A DNA stretch of 7,061 bases, taken from assembly GCA_020696885.1 (NCBI GenBank), contig JAJFMS010000169.1:1-7061 (forward strand), in the 5' to 3' direction. Below the pieces are notes generated by a model that did not search any database, was not told the origin of the DNA, and saw nothing but the letters and a program-made list of their open reading frames with translations. Position numbers and translations under genes: made by a program. The stretch comes from Armatimonadota bacterium. GTDB lineage: Bacteria; Armatimonadota; SYMT01. Within the stretch, counting starts at the first letter, position 1. Each line of letters opens with the position of its first letter. Shown piece after piece: positions 1-5,522 of this stretch.

Positions 1-584
1 CCGGGGTTGATGCCGACGAAGCGCGCATCGGAGTCAAAGCCGTACGTCTGCAGCAGCGTGGTGACGTGGTCGCGCGCCGTATCGGTGGGCGTGAGCTCCA
101 GCACCGGGTTGCGGTCGCGGGGGCACTCCAGCACGGTGGCGATGGCCAGGTACTTGTGCACCTCGTGCTGGTCCGCGCGGATCGGCACGCGGAACTGGTA
201 CCAGCGCCGGGTGCGCTTGTGATCCAGTCCCACGGTGACCGGCCCGCGGCGGTTGAGGAGCGTGGTGTACCAGGTGGCCCACGCGTAGAACATCGACTTC
301 TCTTGCAGCGAGATGATGAGATCGTACCCCTGCCGGCGCATCTCCAGGGAGAACCGGATCTTGGCGCCCCAACTGGTTTCCTTGGGGCGGAAGACGAGCT
401 CATCGATGTGGGGGTTGGTGATGAGGAGGTCCTGGTTGGAGGCGGGCACAGACACCGCCAGGTGCGCGCCCGGGAAGCGGCGCTTCAAGGCGCGGAGGAG
501 CGGGGTGGTGAGCAGACAATCCCCGATGCGGCTCCGGCTCAAAACCAGGATCCGTCTGACCTGACCTAGTCGAACGACCTGCAC
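1..584 (-). CDS. GT9 family glycosyltransferase (heptosyltransferase-like), 3' part cut by window edge
   Basis: N-terminal half of a glycosyltransferase family 9 enzyme, the family of the LPS heptosyltransferases WaaC, WaaF and WaaQ, which add ADP-heptose-derived sugars to the inner core on the cytoplasmic face of the inner membrane. The visible 194 residues open with a first Rossmann strand, RILVLSRSRIGDCLLTTPLL (11-30). Its IGD Asp (D22) matches the catalytic-base position of the family. The fragment ends in VGINP (190-194), the start of the C-terminal sugar-nucleotide domain. NPHIDEL (57-63) is also typical. The start is GTG at 584; a purine-rich AGAAAGGG (593-600) lies 8 bases upstream and no ATG or GTG lies just upstream in frame. 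It overlaps the end of the acyltransferase gene by 19 bases, so it is probably translationally coupled to it. The sugar and acceptor cannot be assigned from this half. Family certain, exact role open. Confidence 0.88.
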   Translation of the reverse strand, partial: MQVVRLGQVRRILVLSRSRIGDCLLTTPLLRALKRRFPGAHLAVSVPASNQDLLITNPHIDELVFRPKETSWGAKIRFSLEMRRQGYDLIISLQEKSMFYAWATWYTTLLNRRGPVTVGLDHKRTRRWYQFRVPIRADQHEVHKYLAIATVLECPRDRNPVLELTPTDTARDHVTTLLQTYGFDSDARFVGINP

Positions 585-1579
585 GTGATCGGCCCTTTCT
601 CTCGGAACTCGGTCTGGGGGGCTGCGGCTACCGGCGCTTCGGCCGGCGGCTGCAGCTTCCAGCGGTTGTGCAGCCAGCACCACAGCTCCGGCCGCTCGCG
701 AATTTGAAGCTCGATAACCCGTGTGATCTCGGCGGTCAGGCGGCGCACGTCCTCCGTGCGGTCCCCCGTCGAGGTCGGATAGATCGGAGGCCACGCTTTC
801 ATCGTGTGCGTGCCGTCCGGCTCCCTAATACAGAATGTCGGCACGAGGGCCGCCCCGGTCTTAAGGGCAAATACTGCGGGCCCCATGGCGGTGCTGGCGG
901 GATGGCCGAAAAACGGCACGAATACCCCACCCTCCGCCGTATTCTGGTCTAGCAGGATCGCCAGGATTTCGTTTCTCCGCAGGGCCGCCAGGCCCAACCG
1001 CGCCGCCTGTTTCCGCGGGATCTGCTGTAGCCCGCACCGCTGGCGGATCGATTCGATCATGTGCTCCAGGCCCGGGTCGTCGGCGGTGCGGCTCACCGCG
1101 CTCACGCGGTAGCCGGCGCCGTGGAGGCGCGGCCCCATCATCTCCCAGTTCCCGTAGTGCGCCGTGATCAGGATCGCGCCCTTCCCGCGGGCGAAGGCTT
1201 CTTCGTAATACTCCTGCCCCTCGAAGCGGACTTCGCGCTGCACCTCTTCGCCGGTGATGCGCGGCTGCCGGAGGAAGAACTCGATCAGCGTGATGCCGAG
1301 CTGCCGGAAGCTCTCCCGCGCCACGCGCTCGATCTCGGCCTCGCTCCATTGGTCCCCGTACGCCCGCTGGAGGTTCATCCGGGCTACTGTGCGGTAGCGG
1401 CGCATCCCGTGGAAGGCGCCCATCCCCAGCGCGCGACCGATGGACGGAAGCGCAGACCGCGGCGTGCACCGCCCGATGAGGTTGAGCGTGGCGATCAGGC
1501 GCCGGGTAGCCCACCACTCGAGCGGCTTGCTCCAGCGCCGCTTGGGAACCGCTTTTCCTTCCTCCGGGTTACTACTCAT
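566..1579 (-). CDS. lpxL: LpxL/HtrB-family lipid A secondary acyltransferase
   Basis: Predicted lipid A biosynthesis acyltransferase, which moves an acyl chain from acyl-ACP to a hydroxyacyl chain of (Kdo)2-lipid IVA at the inner membrane. In 337 residues it shows the family catalytic HX4E motif as HYGNWE (H141, E146), ILLDQNT (208-214) followed by the GGVFVPFFG stretch (217-225), and the C-terminal WCWLHNRWK (300-308). The ATG at 1579 is preceded by GGAG (1584-1587) four bases upstream. It is about 30 residues longer than E. coli LpxL because of a Pro/Ala-rich tail after RWK (about 310-337), and the last codons overlap the next gene. The N-terminus is basic with only a weakly hydrophobic stretch near residues 24-37, so membrane attachment may be peripheral. 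It lies downstream of a 450-bp gap and may have its own promoter. Acyl chain length and position (LpxL, LpxM or LpxP role) cannot be told from sequence; the symbol marks the family. Confidence 0.93.
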   Translation of the reverse strand: MSSNPEEGKAVPKRRWSKPLEWWATRRLIATLNLIGRCTPRSALPSIGRALGMGAFHGMRRYRTVARMNLQRAYGDQWSEAEIERVARESFRQLGITLIEFFLRQPRITGEEVQREVRFEGQEYYEEAFARGKGAILITAHYGNWEMMGPRLHGAGYRVSAVSRTADDPGLEHMIESIRQRCGLQQIPRKQAARLGLAALRRNEILAILLDQNTAEGGVFVPFFGHPASTAMGPAVFALKTGAALVPTFCIREPDGTHTMKAWPPIYPTSTGDRTEDVRRLTAEITRVIELQIRERPELWCWLHNRWKLQPPAEAPVAAAPQTEFREKGPITCRSFD

Positions 1580-1683
1580 CCGTCTCCGAGTCTCAATGGC
1601 CTTGCGAATTGTTGCTAGAAGAGGCTTTCTTATCGTTAACGACTACCGTCACCCGGGATCCCCCCCGGCCCTAGTCGGTTGCC

Positions 1684-1704
1684 CCCACCCTCCCGCGAGG
1701 TGGG
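1684..1704. repeat. GC-rich hairpin
   Basis: On the plus strand CCCACC (1684-1689) pairs with GGTGGG (1699-1704). An inner TC/GA pair extends the stem around one bulged C, leaving the loop CCGC. Neither strand has a run of T after it, so it is not a classical intrinsic terminator. It sits 20 bases from the larger hairpin at 1725-1747, so the two could fold together as one element in the lpxL leader. Confidence 0.5.
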
Positions 1705-1724
1705 CCGGCGCTTCGCCCTTTCAC

Positions 1725-1747
1725 GTCCCGGCAAAAAACGCCGGGAC
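1725..1747. repeat. Perfect 8-bp hairpin with A6/T6 loop
   Basis: GTCCCGGC (1725-1732) is exactly complementary to GCCGGGAC (1740-1747), with the 7-base loop AAAAAAC between them. In the direction of the neighbouring genes the loop reads GTTTTTT. The T run is in the loop rather than after the stem, so it is not a standard Rho-independent terminator on either strand. It could be a small extragenic palindromic repeat or a structured part of an untranslated leader upstream of lpxL. The pairing itself is directly visible; the function is unknown. Confidence 0.65.
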
Positions 1748-1987
1748 TAACGGGCGGCTTGGCGTGCGTGTTCAGTGGCTGTTATCCGCGTTCGAGAGAA
1801 CGGTTTGGTTCCGTGCTGCGGTGGACGGGTGGGCGCAACCGCCGTCGAGCCGCCACCCAGAGGGTGCCCGGCCCGTCTGGGGGGCTCACAACGGGCGCCG
1901 CCCCGGCGCCGGGTGACCTGTTCTCTCCGAGCGTCGACTCATCTGCAACGACTTGCCCCCTAAGACCCCTAGCGTTCAGACCCATGC

Positions 1988-1993
1988 AGTATA
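1988..1993 (-). promoter_or_regulatory. Possible -10 box for the lpxL block
   Basis: On the minus strand TATACT matches the TATAAT consensus at five of six positions and lies just downstream of lpxK, in the right place to start a transcript for lpxL and the second GT9 gene. No convincing -35 box is seen: the hexamer 17 bases upstream is TTACTC. If used, it would give a leader of about 400 bases containing the hairpins at 1725-1747 and 1684-1704. Weak support; the sigma-factor preferences of this organism are unknown. Confidence 0.22.
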
Positions 1994-2004
1994 GTCACCG
2001 GTCT

Positions 2005-2022
2005 CCCGGCGAGTAAGCCGGG
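2005..2022 (-). terminator. Hairpin just after lpxK, possible 3' end
   Basis: On the minus strand CCCGGC and GCCGGG form a perfect 6-bp stem with loop TTACTC, nine bases after the lpxK stop codon. No T tract follows, so it would be a non-canonical or processing/stabilising 3' structure at best. Its position at the end of the msbA-waaA-GT9-lpxK block is the main argument for a role. Confidence 0.3.
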
Positions 2023-2031
2023 CGGCGGCGC

Positions 2032-3153
2032 TCAGGCCAGCAGCTTTTCCGTTAGCAGCTTCTCGATCTCTTCCTGGCCGCGGAGGAACCGGAGGTCCAC
2101 TTCCAGCACCAGGCAGCGACACTCCTGCAGCCATTCCGCGCGGATCTTCACCGCGTCTTTTTCCGTGGTCACGATCCCGACCAGCCCTTCCGCGGTCACC
2201 CGCTGCCGGGCTCGCTCCAGGTCCGCCGGCTCGTACCGGTGGTGGTCCGGAAACCGGGCCGGCGCCGCGTCCCGCGCGCCCAGCTCCGCCAGGGAGCCCT
2301 CGAACGATTCCGGTTGTCCCAGTCCGCACAACGCCAGCCAGCGGCCCTGCCGCAGCTCGTCGAGCGGCACCTCTGCTCCCGAGCGATGGTCCCGCAGCCG
2401 CACCGGTACGTGGACCGCCTCCGCAATCGCGATCCCCGGCCGGATCCGGCGGATCCGCGCCGCCAGCTTCTCCCGCGCCTGCGGTGCGATGGCGGCGGCG
2501 TGGGTGACGATCACCGCATCCGCCCGCCGCAGCCCCCGCAGCGACTCTCGCAGCATCCCGCGGGGAAGCAGGAACCCGAAGCCGAACGGGTTCGCCGCGT
2601 TCACCAGCAGGATCTCCAGGTCTTTCTCCAGCCGCCAATACTGAAAGGAGTCGTCCAGCACGCACGCGTCCGGCTGGAACTCTTCCCACGCTCGCCGTCC
2701 GCTGTAGATCCGCCTCCGGCCGATGAGCACCGGCACCCCGGGCAGCGAGCGGGCCAACATCTGCGGCTCGTCGCCGCTTACCTCCACCGGCTCCCGGATT
2801 CCTTCCGGTCCGGCCACCACGGTCACCGCGTTGCGCTCCGACTTGGTGGCGCCCGCCCGGTAACCGTAACTCAAGACGGCGGGTCGCAGCCCGCGTTCGC
2901 CCAGCCAGCGCACCAACCACCGCACCGTGGTGGTCTTTCCGGTGCCCCCTACCGTGATGTTCCCCACCCCCAGCACCGGGCAGGGCAGCCGCGTGGTCCG
3001 CAGCAGCTTCAGGTCGTAGCCCAGGCGGTACCCGCCCACGATTCCCGCATAGAGCCCGGAGAGGGCGAACAGCCCGCCTCGCGCCACCGGCGCCCACCAG
3101 GTTTTCTGCTCGCCGGACACCAGCTCGCGCCAGCGAGTCTCGAAATCGCTCAC
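2032..3153 (-). CDS. lpxK: Tetraacyldisaccharide 4'-kinase LpxK
   Basis: Kinase that phosphorylates the 4' position of the tetraacyl disaccharide 1-phosphate with ATP to form lipid IVA, at the cytoplasmic face of the inner membrane. The 373 residues start with a hydrophobic anchor helix (about 26-42), then the LpxK P-loop GVGNITVGGTGKTT (62-75), the SYGY segment (95-98), SGDEP (126-130, probably holding the acidic active-site residue), the Walker-B-like VLDDSFQYWRL (165-175), LLPRGMLRES (195-204) and FPDHHRY (301-307). The C-terminal TTEKDAVK (329-336) is also characteristic. The start is GTG at 3153, overlapping the previous stop by four bases (GTGA), which implies coupled translation; the only longer in-frame options run deep into the upstream gene. 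Compared with E. coli, the motif P-loop T/P, SRGYG and DDGxQH positions carry substitutions. Family assignment is firm; activity is inferred. Confidence 0.95.
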   Translation of the reverse strand: MSDFETRWRELVSGEQKTWWAPVARGGLFALSGLYAGIVGGYRLGYDLKLLRTTRLPCPVLGVGNITVGGTGKTTTVRWLVRWLGERGLRPAVLSYGYRAGATKSERNAVTVVAGPEGIREPVEVSGDEPQMLARSLPGVPVLIGRRRIYSGRRAWEEFQPDACVLDDSFQYWRLEKDLEILLVNAANPFGFGFLLPRGMLRESLRGLRRADAVIVTHAAAIAPQAREKLAARIRRIRPGIAIAEAVHVPVRLRDHRSGAEVPLDELRQGRWLALCGLGQPESFEGSLAELGARDAAPARFPDHHRYEPADLERARQRVTAEGLVGIVTTEKDAVKIRAEWLQECRCLVLEVDLRFLRGQEEIEKLLTEKLLA

Positions 3154-4199
3154 GTGAGGACCGGCACCGGCTGGGACACCATCCCGCGCACGGCGCCCAG
3201 CACCCGCTGCGGCGTCAGCGCGCGCATGCAATCGAACGAGCCGCCACAGGTGGGCCGGTGCAGGCAGGGCGAGCAGTCCATCTCCTCGTGGACGAGGGTG
3301 AAGTTCTCGTAGTCCGCAAACCCTTTCCACCAGGAGGCGCCGCACACCCCCACCGTGGGCGTGCCCACCGCCACCGAGGCGTGCATCAGCGCGGTATCCA
3401 CCGCTACCGTTACCTGCCCCCCCAGGAGCACACCGGCCGCGGCCTTCAGCGAGGTCTTCCCGGCCGCCACGATGCATCCGCCGGCCGAAAGCTCCGCGAT
3501 CCGGTTGGCCGCGGGAACGTCCGCGGGACCGCCCAGAATCACGGGAGTCAGCCGGAGCTGGCGCCGGAGGAGGTCCGCCAGTGCGGCCCATTCTTCGATG
3601 AACCAGTGCTTCTGCGGCCAGGTGGTGAACGGCACCAGGCAGGCGTACCGCTCGCCGGGCCGCACGCCCAGGCCTTCCAGCACCTCTCGTGCCTGATCGC
3701 GCTCGGCGTGGGAAACGTCCACCACCATCCGGCGGTCGGTGGATTCGATTCCCAGCGGCTGCAGCAGGTCCAGGCAGCGCTGGCGGGAGCTGAGGTCCGT
3801 GGTGCTGCGGGGCACGCGGCAATGGTAGAGCAGGTCCGCGCGCTCTTTGGCCTGCGTGTTCCCCACGATCCGGCGTGCGCCGGAGAGCCGCGCCACGAGC
3901 GCGCTGCGGAGCAGACCCTGGCAATCGATGGCCCAATCCCAGCGGCGGGTGCGGAGGCGGGAGCGGATCTCCGCCAGGTCGTCCCACTTGAGCCCGCCCT
4001 TCTTGCGGTCCCAGACGATCACCTCGTCCAGGTACGGGTTCCCATCCAGGAAGCCCTTCGCCGCCGGCTCCACCACCCAGGCGATGTGCGCGTCCGGGCG
4101 CGCCTTGCGGAGCACGCGGGACACCGGCGTGGTGACCACCACGTCGCCGATCGCCGAGAGGCGAATGATCAGGATGCTTTCGGAGGTGTTTCGGGTCAT
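3150..4199 (-). CDS. GT9 family glycosyltransferase (LPS heptosyltransferase-like)
   Basis: Complete 349-residue family GT9 enzyme, most likely an ADP-heptose:LPS heptosyltransferase acting on the Kdo-lipid A made by the neighbouring waaA product. The N-terminal domain begins ILIIRLSAIGDVVVTTP (9-25), with D19 at the catalytic-base position. The C-terminal domain has the TTWPQKHW segment (192-199), with K197 at the sugar-nucleotide-phosphate binding position, and AVDTALMHASVAVGTPTVG (266-284), with the conserved Asp (D268) and His (H273). A Cys cluster near the end (C309, C312, C318, C324) followed by M325 resembles the CxxC...CM pattern common in this family. The ATG at 4199 overlaps the waaA stop by four bases (ATGA) and its stop overlaps the lpxK start (GTGA). 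It could be WaaC- or WaaF-like; its place right after waaA favours the first core heptose, but sequence alone does not settle it. Confidence 0.93.
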   Translation of the reverse strand: MTRNTSESILIIRLSAIGDVVVTTPVSRVLRKARPDAHIAWVVEPAAKGFLDGNPYLDEVIVWDRKKGGLKWDDLAEIRSRLRTRRWDWAIDCQGLLRSALVARLSGARRIVGNTQAKERADLLYHCRVPRSTTDLSSRQRCLDLLQPLGIESTDRRMVVDVSHAERDQAREVLEGLGVRPGERYACLVPFTTWPQKHWFIEEWAALADLLRRQLRLTPVILGGPADVPAANRIAELSAGGCIVAAGKTSLKAAAGVLLGGQVTVAVDTALMHASVAVGTPTVGVCGASWWKGFADYENFTLVHEEMDCSPCLHRPTCGGSFDCMRALTPQRVLGAVRGMVSQPVPVLT

Positions 4200-5512
4200 G
4201 GTTGGATGCCGGCGAGTACTTCACCGTGGGGCGGGCGATCTCCCCTCGCTAATGCTGCCAGCAGCTTGGCGCATTCCAGCGCCGCTCCTGTGTTATTGCG
4301 AAGCAGACGTTCGGAAGCCTCGCAAAGTGTATTGCGAAACGTGTCGTCGGAACACAAACGGACAATCCACTGCGCCAGCTCGGCGGCGTCTTGCACCTGG
4401 ATCACTGCGGACTCCCCCAATGCAAGTGCCGCCAAATCGAGCTGGTTGTGCATGTGCGGGCCGAAAAGCGTGGGTTTTCCCAGGAAGAGCGGCTGCAGGA
4501 TGTCGTGCCCGCCGATCGGCACGAGACTGCCGCCCACGAACACTACGTCGGCTAGCGCGTAGAGTCCGGACAGCTCGCCCATGGTGTCAAGTACCAGCAC
4601 GTCTACCAGCTCGTCCCCGCCGCTGCTGCGCCGCGCCGAGCGCCAGTTTCGTGCCTGGGCAAGCTCTACCACCGGTCCGGCGCGCTCGATGTGGCGCGGC
4701 ACCAGGAGCAGCGCGAGGTCCGGCATCCGCTCGCGCGCGGCCTGGAACGCATCCAGCACCTGCTCCTCTTCACCGGGGTGGGTGCTGCCGGCGATCCACA
4801 GCTTCTTGCCGGTATCGAGCGCCAGCAGCCGGCTGACGGCGGCCACCGCTTCCGGTTTCGGGGCCATCACCGGCTGCTCGAACTTGACGCTGCCGAGCAC
4901 GCGGACGCGCTCCGGAGGCGCCCCCAGGAACCGGGCGCGGTCTGCGGCCTGCTCGGTCTGCATCAGCAGGCCGTCCAGTTGGCCCAGGGCCCACCGGTAG
5001 AGCCAGCGCGCCCGCCTGGCGCCGCGGAACCCCTTGTCCGCGAACTGGCCGTTCACCAGGGCGGCGCGCACGCCGAGGGCGCGGGAGAACCAGAGCCAGT
5101 TGGGCCAGATCTCGGTTTCCACTGCGGCAACGGCGGTGGGGTGCACGTTCCGGAGGGCGATGGCCACGCAGGGCAGGAAGTCGAACGGGAAGTAGAACCA
5201 GGCGCGAGCGTGCGGCAGGAGCCGCTCGGCCTGCTGCCGGCCCGCGGGCGTGGTGGAGGAGATGCAGACCTCCACCTCGGGCGCGATCTCACGGAGGCGG
5301 CGCGCGATGGCCGCCGCGGCCACCACCTCCCCGGCGGAGACGGCGTGAAGCCAGACCCGGCCGGCGGCGGGGGGTGGCCCCAGCTTGGGCGCGAAGCCTA
5401 ACCGCTGGTGGAACCCTTCCCGGGACTTGCCCTTAATGAGGAGCCGGTGCGCCAGGTACAGCGCCAGCAGCGGGCTGGCGAGGAGCAGCAGCAGGTTGTA
5501 GGCGATCGCCAT
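4196..5512 (-). CDS. waaA: 3-deoxy-D-manno-octulosonic acid (Kdo) transferase WaaA
   Basis: Transfers Kdo from CMP-Kdo to lipid IVA, starting the LPS inner core, at the inner membrane. The sequence opens with a membrane-anchor helix (about residues 5-21) and then HAVSAGEV, whose Glu (E62 counted from the ATG) matches the catalytic base of the family. Next come TTPAGRQQAE, VETEIWPN, GSTHPGEEE, LVPRHIER, DTMGEL and VGGSLVPIGGHDILQP, all hallmark WaaA segments in the usual order, and GPHMHN. The 438 residues are close to the usual 420-430. I chose ATG at 5512; a TTG directly before it (5515) is the only close alternative. The gap to the upstream transporter gene is about 10 bases and the stop overlaps the next start in ATGA, so it belongs to the same transcript. 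Whether it adds one, two or more Kdo residues cannot be read from sequence. Confidence 0.96.
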   Translation of the reverse strand: MAIAYNLLLLLASPLLALYLAHRLLIKGKSREGFHQRLGFAPKLGPPPAAGRVWLHAVSAGEVVAAAAIARRLREIAPEVEVCISSTTPAGRQQAERLLPHARAWFYFPFDFLPCVAIALRNVHPTAVAAVETEIWPNWLWFSRALGVRAALVNGQFADKGFRGARRARWLYRWALGQLDGLLMQTEQAADRARFLGAPPERVRVLGSVKFEQPVMAPKPEAVAAVSRLLALDTGKKLWIAGSTHPGEEEQVLDAFQAARERMPDLALLLVPRHIERAGPVVELAQARNWRSARRSSGGDELVDVLVLDTMGELSGLYALADVVFVGGSLVPIGGHDILQPLFLGKPTLFGPHMHNQLDLAALALGESAVIQVQDAAELAQWIVRLCSDDTFRNTLCEASERLLRNNTGAALECAKLLAALARGDRPPHGEVLAGIQP

Positions 5513-5522
5513 CAACGGTGCG

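Larger units (their letters stand above)
1580..2031. other. Non-coding gap between lpxK and lpxL with several hairpins
   Basis: About 450 bases with no credible gene inside an otherwise overlapping gene run. Short open frames on both strands (for example minus 1985-1782 and plus 1775-1963) are low-complexity, rich in Arg, Gly and Pro, lack a clear ribosome site and resemble no family I know. The stretch holds a perfect hairpin at 1725-1747, a second at 1684-1704, a hairpin close behind lpxK (2005-2022), a 12-base palindrome at 1902-1913, a 6-bp stem pairing 1871-1876 with 1891-1896, and a small stem at 1854-1866. The part nearest lpxL (about 1605-1645) is clearly richer in A and T than its surroundings and includes the palindrome CGTTAACG (1634-1641); this is where a promoter would be expected, though I see no good -35/-10 pair. 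No transposase, terminal inverted repeats or tRNA seen. Confidence 0.75.

Noticed and set aside
1902..1913. Perfect 12-base palindrome CCCGGCGCCGGG
   Set aside because: Made only of G and C in a very GC-rich stretch, with no spacing or partner site to suggest an operator; chance is likely.
1782..1985. Small minus-strand ORF of 67 codons in the gap
   Set aside because: No ribosome site, biased low-complexity translation, no known family; its ATG also falls only a few bases after the possible -10 box.
1580..2031. Insertion sequence or integrated element in the gap
   Set aside because: No transposase-like frame, no terminal inverted repeats and no target-site duplication that I can see; base composition resembles the surroundings.
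3154..4224. Possible lpxK start far upstream, giving a 730-residue fusion
   Set aside because: The extra N-terminal part is an out-of-frame reading of the GT9 gene. LpxK homology begins close to the GTG at 3153, which has the expected GTGA overlap.
2239..4562. Long plus-strand open frames (357 and 434 codons) opposite lpxK and the GT9 gene
   Set aside because: They are antisense to well-supported enzymes, have His/Arg/Gly/Pro-heavy composition, no family motifs, and arise because GC-rich codons avoid stops in the opposite frame.
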